A stretch of 64,000 nt of DNA from Desulfuromonadales bacterium (GTDB taxonomy: Bacteria; Desulfobacterota; Desulfuromonadia; Desulfuromonadales; BM103). The stretch covers positions 1-64,000 of the forward strand of contig JACZKE010000017.1 in the NCBI GenBank assembly GCA_014860225.1. The letters run 5' to 3'. The first letter of the stretch is position 1; each line of letters starts with the position of its first letter. Under the pieces are notes generated by a model. The model was not told the DNA's origin. It did not search any database and was given only the letters and a program-made list of their open reading frames with translations. Shown here piece by piece: positions 7,305-15,276 of this stretch. The position numbers and the translations under genes were made by a program.

Positions 7305-8696
7305 ATGGCCAAGCTGAAACCCTTATTATCATTGTTGCTATCCGTCTCCATTCTGAGTCTCGGCTGTGGCTGCGCGACCTTGCCGAACGTCTCTGAAATA
7401 ATGGATGAAGCACCGACAACACAGGTGCCTCTTCAAATCACTTCAGCAAAAGGTTTGTTATCTCCCCGACAAAGCAAGGCGATCATGGAGCGACTGAAGA
7501 ATTCCGTTGGCCCGACGGACATTCTGGAACGCCACCTGACCGTGGTGGAATCGGTCACCGACAGCCCGCTGACGAAGGGGAATAATGTCGTTCTGCTCGC
7601 CGATGGGGAGGCGACCTATACCGCCATGTTCAAGGTATTGGAAAACGCCACGGACCATGTCAACCTGGAAAGCTACATCATTGAGGATGATGAAGTGGGA
7701 CGCGAATTTGCCGATCTGTTGCTGAAAAAACAGGCGGAAGGAGTCCAGGTCAATCTCATCTATGACAGCCTCGGCAGCATGAATACTCCCGCTGCGTTTT
7801 TCCAGCGCCTGCGCGACGGCGGCATTCAGGTGGTCGAATTCAATCCGTTGAATCCACTGGAGTTTAAGGGTACATGGGGGCTGACACACCGGGACCACCG
7901 CAAGATATTGATAGCCGATGGCAATGTCGCCATTCTGGGGGGCATCAACATCAGCGAGGTGTATTCGAGCAGTCCTTTTCGACGGGAAAAAACCGAAAAG
8001 GCACCCATCCACTGGCGTGATACTGATATTCAAATCGAAGGACCGGCAGTATCTGAACTCCAGAAGCTCTTTTTTGCGACCTGGCTGCAGCAAAAGGGGC
8101 CTGAACTTTCCGGACAAAACTACTTCCCAGAGCTGAAAGAGGCAGGCAGTGCCCTGGTGAGCGTGGTCGGCAGCACCCCGGGTGAGACCAACCGGATCCC
8201 GTTTATCGTGTACGTTTCGGCGATCACTTTCGCCGCACATTCGATTCACATGACGAATTCCTACTTCATCCCCGACGACCAGATTGTAAAGGCCTTAACC
8301 GATGCTGCTGAACGCGGTGTCGACGTCAAGATCATTCTCCCAGGAATCTCCGATTCCTGGTTGGCGCTGCATGCCCAGCGACATCATTATTCCGTGCTTT
8401 TGAAATCGGGAGTAAAAATCTACGAGCACGCCACTTCTCTGCTGCATGCGAAAACCGCTGTCATTGACCAGGTCTGGTCAACTGTCGGTTCAACCAACAT
8501 GGACTTTTTGAGCTTGTTGAATAATGACGAGGTCAATGCGGTTATCCTGAATCGCGAGTTTGCCAATGAAATGGAGAAGATGTTTGTCGGCGATCTGGAA
8601 AATTCCAGTCAGATTCATTGGCGAGAATGGAAAAAAAGACCCCTGTTCCCGAGAGTCCGGGAGTGGTTTTTGAATTTATTCGTCCAATGGTTGTAA
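7305..8696 (+). CDS. cardiolipin synthase-like phospholipase D lipoprotein
   Basis: A 463-residue protein with a lipoprotein signal (LSVSILSLGC, Cys21). Two HKD catalytic motifs are intact: HRKILIAD near residue 200 and HAKTAVID near 383. Each is followed by the usual GG/GSTN segment (AILGGINIS and VGSTNMD). Family knowledge: a Cls-type transphosphatidylase condensing phospholipids; lipidation places it on the periplasmic face. The gene downstream, 40 bp away, encodes an exported protein, suggesting an envelope unit. Start ATG 7305 has only a distant AGGAG, so the exact start is slightly uncertain. Confidence 0.9.
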   Translation: MAKLKPLLSLLLSVSILSLGCGCATLPNVSEIMDEAPTTQVPLQITSAKGLLSPRQSKAIMERLKNSVGPTDILERHLTVVESVTDSPLTKGNNVVLLADGEATYTAMFKVLENATDHVNLESYIIEDDEVGREFADLLLKKQAEGVQVNLIYDSLGSMNTPAAFFQRLRDGGIQVVEFNPLNPLEFKGTWGLTHRDHRKILIADGNVAILGGINISEVYSSSPFRREKTEKAPIHWRDTDIQIEGPAVSELQKLFFATWLQQKGPELSGQNYFPELKEAGSALVSVVGSTPGETNRIPFIVYVSAITFAAHSIHMTNSYFIPDDQIVKALTDAAERGVDVKIILPGISDSWLALHAQRHHYSVLLKSGVKIYEHATSLLHAKTAVIDQVWSTVGSTNMDFLSLLNNDEVNAVILNREFANEMEKMFVGDLENSSQIHWREWKKRPLFPRVREWFLNLFVQWL

Positions 8697-8736
8697 CCTT
8701 TCTGCATCTGTTGGATCATTACAGGGTACTAACCAA

Positions 8737-9675
8737 GTGAATAAGACCCATAAGAGCAGAAGCCATCCCCGGATATTCCTGTTGCTGTTTGCCTTTGTGG
8801 TTTCCTTTGTGGCCGTTACCGCCTTCGCCGCCGAAGAGTCTCGGCAGGGCGAAGACCTTTTGTTTGATATTTATCAGGGGAACCGGGCCCGATTGGCGGT
8901 CAACAGCTTCGGCCTGCCTCTCTTTCTCGATTCATCTGAGCGAGACGGCAAAGTGCAGGTGGATGTCTATGGGGTGTTTGATTACCCCTTCGGCAGCATC
9001 GTCGACGCACTCAAGGTTCCGGCAAACTGGTGCGATGTCGTATCCCTCCACCCCAATGTCAAGGCGTGCACCTACAAGGAGCTGCCGGATGCCTGGCAGT
9101 TGGCTTTTTACCTCGGACGCAAAGTCTATCAGCGTCCGAAAGAGACCCGTCAAGTCTTTTACCAATTCCGGAATGTTGCTCAGCGGCAGAGGTATCTGGA
9201 CATTGTTCTCAATGCCGATGAAGGCCCTTTCGGTACGAGGAACCACAGAATAAGGTTCGAGGCCATGCCTCTGGATGCGGAAAGAACCTTTGTCCATGTC
9301 GGTTATGCCTACCGCGACAGTATGGCGCTTCGCCTCGCCGGAGCCGTTTATTTCGCGACACTCGGTTCGGGGAAGATCGGCTTCACTGTGACTGGCACGG
9401 ACAGCAGCGGCAACCCTGTCTACATCGGCGGTGCACGCGGCGCCATCGAGCGTAACGCGGTCCGCTACTATTTCGCGATCCAGGCCTTCATGAAGACGTT
9501 GCCCTATCCTGAGGAAACTCGTTTCGGCAGGAGAATCGGTGAGTGGTACGATTTTACGGATCGCTACCGGCAACAGCTCTTCGAAATGGACAAGAAGGAC
9601 TATCTCGAACTCAAGACAACAGAGCACGAGAACCAGTTGATACTCCAGCGAGGGATTGGGACGACGCTTCCGTGA
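8737..9675 (+). CDS. exported protein of unknown function
   Basis: A 312-residue protein, start GTG 8737 with a weak AGGG upstream. A signal peptide is clear (LLLFAFVVSFVAVTAFAAEE). The mature part has no motif I can name. It shows mixed alpha/beta composition with segments such as FGLPLFLDSSERDGKVQVDV and HVGYAYRDSMALRLAGAVYF; the general plan (fatty-acid-binding or START-like cavity) is only a guess. It follows the lipoprotein cardiolipin synthase by 40 bp on the same strand, so a periplasmic lipid-related role is plausible but unproven. Confidence 0.7.
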   Translation: MNKTHKSRSHPRIFLLLFAFVVSFVAVTAFAAEESRQGEDLLFDIYQGNRARLAVNSFGLPLFLDSSERDGKVQVDVYGVFDYPFGSIVDALKVPANWCDVVSLHPNVKACTYKELPDAWQLAFYLGRKVYQRPKETRQVFYQFRNVAQRQRYLDIVLNADEGPFGTRNHRIRFEAMPLDAERTFVHVGYAYRDSMALRLAGAVYFATLGSGKIGFTVTGTDSSGNPVYIGGARGAIERNAVRYYFAIQAFMKTLPYPEETRFGRRIGEWYDFTDRYRQQLFEMDKKDYLELKTTEHENQLILQRGIGTTLP

Positions 9676-9810
9676 GGGTATTGACACTCGACCATAAGTT
9701 GAAAGGGGAACGTTATGAGGATGCTCATAGAATTGAAATTCCAACGTATTTCTTTTCTCCTGCGACAATCTAATTTAGGCACTTAATGAAATCATGATAT
9801 AAACATCGTT

Positions 9811-12450
9811 ATGAAAAATCGACTGAATCCGACAACCAACGGTACAGAACAAACGAGGCCTGCTGCGGTCGACGCTCCGGCGGTGCAAGAGAGTCCCCTT
9901 TTTCCCATTGTCGGTATCGGCGCCTCCGCCGGCGGGCTGGAGGCGCTGGATCTGTTTCTGCGGCACGTGCCGGAAGACAGCGGCATGGCCTTTGTCATTG
10001 TCCAGCACCTCGACCCGACGCATAAGGGGATGATGCCGGAACTGCTTCAGCGCGCCACCGGGATGGCGGTTTTTCAGGTCAAAGACCGGATGCCGGTTAA
10101 GCCGAACTGCGTCTATGTGATTCCTCCCAACAAAGACATGTCCATTCTGCAAGGCGTGCTGCACCTGTTCGAACCGAATGAGCCCCGCGGCCTGCGCCTT
10201 CCCATCGATTTCTTCCTCCGCTCCCTGGCCGAAGACCGGCAGGATTGCAGCATCGGCGTCATCCTCTCCGGTATGGGATCGGATGGAACCATGGGCCTGC
10301 GAGCCATCAAGGAAAAAGCGGGCCTGGCGTTGGTGCAGGAACCGGCCACGGCCAAGTTCGACAGCATGCCTCGCAGCGCCATCGGTGCCGGGCTGGCCGA
10401 CCTGGTCGCCCGGGTGGAGGAGTTGCCCGGCAAGATCCTCGGCTATCTGCAGCACGCCCGCGTCATCGATCGGACCGAGCGTCCGCTGGAGGAGAAGGAC
10501 CAGAGCGGCCTGGAGAAAGTCGTCATCCTGCTGCGTTCCAAAACCGGCCACGACTTCTCGATGTACAAGAAGAATACTGTCTATCGCCGGATCGAGCGAC
10601 GCATGGGTATCCACCAGATCGACCGCATCGCTGCCTACGTCCGCTATCTGCAGGAGAATCCCCAGGAAGTGGAACTCCTCTTCAGGGAACTATTAATCGG
10701 CGTGACCAACTTTTTCCGCGACCCGGAGGCCTGGACGCATCTGCAGGAAGAGGCCATCCCTGCGCTCCTAGCAGGACACCCGACCGGGCGGATCCTGCGA
10801 GCCTGGTCGACAGGCTGCTCGACCGGTGAGGAAGCTTATACGCTGGCCATCGCCTTCAAGGAGGTGCTGACCCGGCTCATGCCCAAGGCCAGTTTCACGC
10901 TGCAGATATTCGCAACCGACCTCGATCAGGATGCCATTGACAAGGCCCGTCAGGGGGTCTATCCGGCCAACATCGCCGCCGATGTCTCTGCCGAGCGGCT
11001 GCAACGGTTTTTTGTCAAGGAAGGCAGCGGTTACCGGGTCGGCAAGGATATCCGGGAGATGGTGACCTTCGCCACGCAGAACGTCATCATGGATCCGCCC
11101 TTTACCAAGCTGGACATCCTCATCTGCCGCAACCTTCTGATCTATCTGACGCCAAAACTGCAGAAAAAGCTCCTGCCGCTCTTTCATTACAGCCTGAACC
11201 CTGGCGGTGTCCTGTTCCTGGGGAGCGCGGAGAACGTCAGTGCCCATACCGATCTCTTTGCGCCGCTGGATCTCAAGGCGAGAATCTTTCGGCGGCGCGA
11301 TACCATCCTGCCGGCAGAACCGGTCGTATTTCCTGCCTCTTTTGTCCCCGTCCTACCGGGAGTATCCAAGGAATTGATGATGATAAAGCCTGCTGCCAAT
11401 CTCCAGTCGCTCGCCGACCAGGTGCTTCTGCAGCATTTTTCCCCGCCCGCCGTGCTGGTCAACGGTAGGGGGGACATACTCTATATCAGTGGGCGGACGG
11501 GCAAGTACCTGGAACCGGCAGCCGGCAAGGCCAACTGGAATATTTCTGCCATGGCCCGGGAGGGGCTCCGCGTCGAGCTGGGGATCGCCTTCCAGAGGGC
11601 GCTACGGCAGAAAGAGAAGATCACTGTCAAGAGTCTCAAGGTCGGTGAGGGTGACGCCGGGCAGACCGTTGATGTCACCGTCCAGGCGATCGAAGAACCG
11701 GAGGCGCTGCGGGGAATGGTGATGATCGTCTTTTCCGACGTGCCGACGCCCCCGGAAAAGAAAACGCCGAGCCGGTCCCGGACCGCTTCACCTGGCAACG
11801 CAAGGCTGATCGAACTGGAGCAGGCGCTCCATCAGGCCCGCGAAGAGCTGGCAACGACCCGCGAGGAAATGCAGTCCTCGCAGGAAGAGCTCAAATCGAC
11901 CAACGAGGAGCTGCAGTCGACCAATGAGGAGCTGCAGTCCACCAACGAGGAGCTGACCACCTCCAGGGAAGAGATGCAGTCCCTGAACGAGGAGCTACAG
12001 ACGGTGAACGCCGAGCAGCAGTCCAAAATAGAGGAACTGGCACGCATCGACAACGATATGCGGAACCTGCTCAACAGCACGGAAATCGTCACCGTGTTCC
12101 TCGACAAGGAACTTCGTATCCGACGTTACACCACCGGGGCGAACAAACTCTTCAAGCTGCTCCCGGGCGATGTGGGGCGGCCGCTTTCCGACCTCACCAG
12201 CGACCTGCTCTACCCCGGAATGACCGAGGAGGCACAGGCGGTTCTGCGGAAGCTGGCTTTTTCGGAAAAGCAGATCGCCGCCACCGACGGGCGCTGGTTT
12301 ACGGTGCGCATCATGCCCTACCGAACCATGGATGACGTCATCGGCGGGGTGGTGATCACCTTTACCGATATCACCGCGGCCAAAACCCTGGAGGCGGAAC
12401 TGCGCACGGAAATCGTCAGGCTCAAGAAACTTCTTGAGCCTGGAGCGTGA
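9811..12450 (+). CDS. CheB-CheR-PAS fusion (chemotaxis-type methylesterase/methyltransferase)
   Basis: An 879-residue multidomain protein. Residues 30-215 are a CheB methylesterase without a receiver, with the catalytic Ser in GASAGG (about 39), His in QHLDPTH (about 65) and Asp in GMGSDG (about 158). Residues 225-490 are CheR, with the SAM-binding WSTGCSTGEEAYTLA. A heptad coiled coil rich in QSTNEELQ repeats covers about 690-745, and a PAS domain about 750-865. These hybrids usually work with a hybrid histidine kinase, not flagellar chemotaxis. Here the next gene is only a short remnant, so the kinase partner seems lost or is elsewhere. Confidence 0.95.
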   Translation: MKNRLNPTTNGTEQTRPAAVDAPAVQESPLFPIVGIGASAGGLEALDLFLRHVPEDSGMAFVIVQHLDPTHKGMMPELLQRATGMAVFQVKDRMPVKPNCVYVIPPNKDMSILQGVLHLFEPNEPRGLRLPIDFFLRSLAEDRQDCSIGVILSGMGSDGTMGLRAIKEKAGLALVQEPATAKFDSMPRSAIGAGLADLVARVEELPGKILGYLQHARVIDRTERPLEEKDQSGLEKVVILLRSKTGHDFSMYKKNTVYRRIERRMGIHQIDRIAAYVRYLQENPQEVELLFRELLIGVTNFFRDPEAWTHLQEEAIPALLAGHPTGRILRAWSTGCSTGEEAYTLAIAFKEVLTRLMPKASFTLQIFATDLDQDAIDKARQGVYPANIAADVSAERLQRFFVKEGSGYRVGKDIREMVTFATQNVIMDPPFTKLDILICRNLLIYLTPKLQKKLLPLFHYSLNPGGVLFLGSAENVSAHTDLFAPLDLKARIFRRRDTILPAEPVVFPASFVPVLPGVSKELMMIKPAANLQSLADQVLLQHFSPPAVLVNGRGDILYISGRTGKYLEPAAGKANWNISAMAREGLRVELGIAFQRALRQKEKITVKSLKVGEGDAGQTVDVTVQAIEEPEALRGMVMIVFSDVPTPPEKKTPSRSRTASPGNARLIELEQALHQAREELATTREEMQSSQEELKSTNEELQSTNEELQSTNEELTTSREEMQSLNEELQTVNAEQQSKIEELARIDNDMRNLLNSTEIVTVFLDKELRIRRYTTGANKLFKLLPGDVGRPLSDLTSDLLYPGMTEEAQAVLRKLAFSEKQIAATDGRWFTVRIMPYRTMDDVIGGVVITFTDITAAKTLEAELRTEIVRLKKLLEPGA
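11881..11962 (+). repeat. in-gene tandem repeat encoding coiled coil
   Basis: Imperfect 21-bp units (AACGAGGAGCTGCAGTCGAC-like) repeated about three to four times inside the CheB/CheR fusion gene, encoding STNEELQ heptads. The copy number could vary by slippage and change coiled-coil length in-frame. Confidence 0.7.
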
Positions 12451-12460
12451 AGGAACGACT

Positions 12461-12541
12461 ATGAAAAACGACAAAGGCAAAAGCCTGACGGTTTCCCCTC
12501 CCCTCGCCCCGCTCATATTCCACTTTACTCTTTGTTATTAG
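12461..12541 (+). pseudogene. 5' remnant of a gene downstream of cheB/cheR
   Basis: ATG 12461 with AGGA six nt upstream opens a 26-codon frame (MKNDKGKSLTV...) that stops at 12541. Only the first nine codons are unique. From 12485 onward the DNA is homologous to 17775-17909, so a gene start was joined to an unrelated sequence. In related fusions this position is commonly held by a PAS histidine kinase, which would fit a deleted partner. That identity is inference. Confidence 0.35.
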
Positions 12542-12618
12542 AACGTTGTCCTGGCATAATCCGCAGTTCTTGTCTGGCCCGTTAGTTGCGATATACTTTA
12601 CAGCGGAGCATGAGCACA
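12485..12618. repeat. duplicated promoter region, copy 1
   Basis: About 134 bp matching 17775-17909 in the same orientation, with shared blocks CTGACGG, TTTACTC, TTATNAGAACGTTG, ATCCGCAG, CTGGCCCGT and TTGCGATATACTT. It ends shortly before the downstream gene. Both copies carry a -24/-12 promoter, so the duplicated part is a whole regulatory region. Confidence 0.75.
12575..12590 (+). promoter_or_regulatory. sigma-54 (-24/-12) promoter of the HhH protein gene
   Basis: TGGCCCGTTAGTTGCG fits the consensus TGGCACG-N4-TTGC: GG at 12576-12577 and GC at 12588-12589, with exact spacing. The predicted transcript starts near 12601, about 60 bp before the ATG at 12664. An enhancer-binding protein site would lie upstream in the duplicated block (for example around AGAACGTTG at 12540). 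Confidence 0.7.
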
Positions 12619-12663
12619 GTGGTGCTTTCTGCGTAATTCAAGCTGTTGCCAGGGGAGAATGCT

Positions 12664-12906
12664 ATGCACAAACAAATGAAAGAACTGCAACAACTCAAAG
12701 GAGTTGGGAAAGTCCTTTCCCAGCGACTGGTTGAAAACAGCTATGACACCATATCCAAGGTGGCTGCTGCACAAACAAAAGGGTTAGAGCGAATTGCCGG
12801 GATGCACCCGAAAAAGGTGCGGGAAATCGTTATCCAGGCCAGGGAGATGACGGGAGAAGCCGAGAAAGATCGGCACACCTGGCTGGAGGAAAAAGGCGAG
12901 GGTTAA
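12664..12906 (+). CDS. small helix-hairpin-helix domain protein
   Basis: An 80-residue protein; ATG 12664 is preceded by GGGGAG at about 7-nt spacing. Residues 8-60 contain two helix-hairpin-helix-like units (LKGVGKVLSQRLVENSYDTI and LERIAGMHPKKVREIVIQAR), the second with the pattern of HhH/DUF4332 DNA-binding modules. The C-terminus is acidic and charged. Its sigma-54 promoter region is almost identical to that of the CsbD-like gene 5 kb downstream, so it probably belongs to the same stress regulon. DNA binding is inferred from the fold only. Confidence 0.75.
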   Translation: MHKQMKELQQLKGVGKVLSQRLVENSYDTISKVAAAQTKGLERIAGMHPKKVREIVIQAREMTGEAEKDRHTWLEEKGEG

Positions 12907-13093
12907 GCCCGTCAGGCATATGTCTTGAGAGCATCAAACAGGCGCCGGAATTCACGGAGGAGGCCCTGATGACTCGTGATTTTAGAAGCCAGTGTTCATG
13001 CACAATACTATCGCCAGGGATACTGGGTTGATGAATCATCCGGCAAGGAGCAGCGTCGGTGAAACTTTTTGCATCCATTTGATGGAATAGACC

Positions 13094-13834
13094 GTGCTCA
13101 AGCGTCTCAGTCTCCGCATGCAGTCACCACTATGGAGCGTTGCAGCCAGCATTCTGTTCGTCGCTGCGCTACTCGCCGTACTGATCTATTTCGACGCCCA
13201 TGAACAGGTGTTGCGCCTGCTGAAGTGGTTCGATGCCCAAGGCGACTGGGCGCCGATGCTGGTTATCCTGATCATGGCGGTGGTGGTGGTGCTGGTACTT
13301 CCAGGAGTGCTGTTCACCACCGGTGCCGGTTTCGTGTTCGGCGTCGTCGAAGGTTCCATTGTTGTCGTGCTGGGCACAACCCTCGGGGCGGCTCTGGCAT
13401 TCCTGATCGCGCGCCATCTGTTCGGGCAGCGCGCCCGATCATTTGTCATGGCCCACGCCAAACTGCAGGTGGTGAGTGAGGAACTGACGCCGCATGGCTG
13501 GAAGATTGTGCTGCTGACGCGCCTGATCCCGTTCTTTCCCAGCAAGATATCCAACTACTTCTTCGGTCTGACCCCGTTTTCATTGCTCGGTTTCGTCGGC
13601 GGGTCGCTGCTGGGTTTCACGCCCTACTCGGTCCACAACGTCTATCTCGGCTCGATCGCCGCTGACATCACCACCCTGGGTGCACGCAACCTGGACCGGA
13701 CTCCGCTGGAATGGGCCCTTTATGGCGTCGGCTTCATTGCCACCGTGGTCGCGGTCATCTACCTGAACCGTCTCGCACGCCGGGCGCTGTCGCACTATAC
13801 AGACACCGGCGCCATCAAGGGAAAACTGCCGTGA
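13094..13834 (+). CDS. TVP38/TMEM64 (DedA-like) membrane protein
   Basis: A 246-residue polytopic protein beginning at GTG 13094. The VTT-domain signature covers about residues 65-190: FTTGAGFVFGVVEGSIVVVL, GAALAFLIARHLFG and the conserved R in LLTRLIPFFPSKISNYFFGL. About six membrane segments are visible. Family knowledge: DedA/VTT proteins act in membrane lipid homeostasis, some as lipid flippases or scramblases. The next three reading frames follow without gaps and include a glycosyltransferase and a phosphodiesterase, which supports a lipid-linked role for the whole cluster. Confidence 0.9.
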   Translation: MLKRLSLRMQSPLWSVAASILFVAALLAVLIYFDAHEQVLRLLKWFDAQGDWAPMLVILIMAVVVVLVLPGVLFTTGAGFVFGVVEGSIVVVLGTTLGAALAFLIARHLFGQRARSFVMAHAKLQVVSEELTPHGWKIVLLTRLIPFFPSKISNYFFGLTPFSLLGFVGGSLLGFTPYSVHNVYLGSIAADITTLGARNLDRTPLEWALYGVGFIATVVAVIYLNRLARRALSHYTDTGAIKGKLP

Positions 13835-13986
13835 TCTGGATGAAATGTCTATCCTGGCGGTTCGTCATACGGCGAATAGGGCGCCAGAAGGGCTTTCTGG
13901 ATGCCATCGCCCTGCTGGAGCGGCTGCACAGTTTTGCCCAGCCTTCCGAAGTGGGCTCGATCGACCTTGTCGAAAAGGAATCGTGA
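13831..13986 (+). pseudogene. 51-residue ORF, probable N-terminal fragment of a larger protein
   Basis: The GTG at 13831 overlaps the TVP38 stop (GTGA); ATG 13840 is the alternative start. The product ends at 13986, four bases before the glycosyltransferase start. The sequence (SWRFVIRRIGRQKGFLDAIA, then LLERLHSFAQPSEV) looks like the conserved beginning of a much longer protein rather than a complete small protein. From memory, such a start belongs to large carbohydrate-active proteins found beside TVP38 genes. A clean internal deletion that kept the operon in register would explain it. Confidence in that origin is low. Confidence 0.45.
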
Positions 13987-13989
13987 CGG

Positions 13990-15276
13990 ATGAACATCCT
14001 CATACTGACCAACACCTTCACTCCGCACGTCGGCGGCGTGGCGCGTTCGGTGGAAGCGTTCACCGCGGAATACCGCAAGCGCGGACACCGGGTACTGATC
14101 GTCGCCCCCGAGTTTCCCAATATGCCACAAGACGAAGTCGACGTCGTGCGAATCAACGCCATCCAGAATTTCAACGCCAGCGATTTCTCTGTCGCGCTGC
14201 CGATCCATCCGCAGCTCAGCGAGACGATTGATGCCTTCCGCCCCGACGTCGTGCATTCGCAGCACCCCTTCCTGCTCGGAACCACAGCGTTTCGCCTGGC
14301 GCGCCACCGGGAACTGCCGCTGGTTTTCACCCATCACACCCTGTATGAGCAATATACGCATTATGTCCCCGGTAACTCTCCTGCCTTGAAACGTTTTGCG
14401 ATTGAACTCGCCACACGCTATGCGAACCTCTCCGACCAGGTCTTCGCCCCAAGCGAAAGCATCCGCGATCTGTTACTGGAACGCGGCGTAAGTACACCGA
14501 TTGCCGTAGTGCCCACCGGGGTCCGCCTGGAAAACTTCGCTCGGGGAGATGGTGGCGCCATGCGCAGAGAGATGGGAATCCCGGCAGATGCTTTCGTGGT
14601 CGGCCATCTGGGCCGCCTGGCGCCGGAAAAGAACCTGGAGTTTCTGACCCGGGCGGTCGCTGATTTCATCAGCCGCAACAGCCGTGCGCATTTTCTGGTG
14701 ATCGGGACAGGACCGTCCGAAGCCACCATAAGGGATGTTTTTTCCAACTCCGGCATGGAAGCGCAGTTGCACATTGCCGGCATTCTGCAACAACAACAGT
14801 TGACAGACGCCCTGCACGCGATGGATATGTTCGCCTTCGCATCGACGAGCGAGACCCAGGGCATGGTGCTGACGGAAGCTATGGCGGCCGGCCTGCCGGT
14901 CGTCGCCCTCGATGCACCCGGTGCCCGCGAAGTGGTTAGAGAAAGGCAGAACGGACGCCTGCTGCTGGAAGCAACACCCACGACATTCAGTGCTGCCCTG
15001 CAGTGGGTGTTCGAACGACCTCCGGAGAAAATGCATGACCTGAAACAAGCCGCACTCGCCACCGCCGAAACCTTTTCCATGCCCCGTTCTGCCGACAAGG
15101 CCCTGGCCTGCTACGAAGCCATTAAATCCAGATCGACCGCCGACGCCGACAGAGACGTATTGGGCTGGGAGGAGGTCATGAATTTCATAAAGACAGAGTG
15201 GGATGTCCTGAAAAGTGTGGCCGTAGCGAGTGAAGTGGCCCTGAGTTCCCGCCTGTTTTCCGAAAAGGATGACTGA
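13990..15276 (+). CDS. GT4-family glycosyltransferase
   Basis: A 428-residue GT-B enzyme. The N-terminal Rossmann half starts MNILILTNTFTPHVGGVARS (nucleotide-sugar glycosyltransferase signature) and has HSQHPFLLGTTA. The C-terminal half (about 195-370) has VGHLGRLAPEKNLEFL and the retaining GT4 E-x7-E motif in ETQGMVLTEAMAAGLPVVAL. Closest in style to bacterial diacylglycerol or phosphatidylinositol glucosyl/mannosyltransferases. A C-terminal tail of about 50 residues follows the GT domain. Its stop overlaps the start of the next gene (TGATG), so the two are translationally coupled. Confidence 0.93.
   Translation: MNILILTNTFTPHVGGVARSVEAFTAEYRKRGHRVLIVAPEFPNMPQDEVDVVRINAIQNFNASDFSVALPIHPQLSETIDAFRPDVVHSQHPFLLGTTAFRLARHRELPLVFTHHTLYEQYTHYVPGNSPALKRFAIELATRYANLSDQVFAPSESIRDLLLERGVSTPIAVVPTGVRLENFARGDGGAMRREMGIPADAFVVGHLGRLAPEKNLEFLTRAVADFISRNSRAHFLVIGTGPSEATIRDVFSNSGMEAQLHIAGILQQQQLTDALHAMDMFAFASTSETQGMVLTEAMAAGLPVVALDAPGAREVVRERQNGRLLLEATPTTFSAALQWVFERPPEKMHDLKQAALATAETFSMPRSADKALACYEAIKSRSTADADRDVLGWEEVMNFIKTEWDVLKSVAVASEVALSSRLFSEKDD

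Noticed and set aside
12995-13012. TTCATGCACAATACT, resembling TTATGCACAATACT near 3988
   Set aside because: Short match without extended homology.
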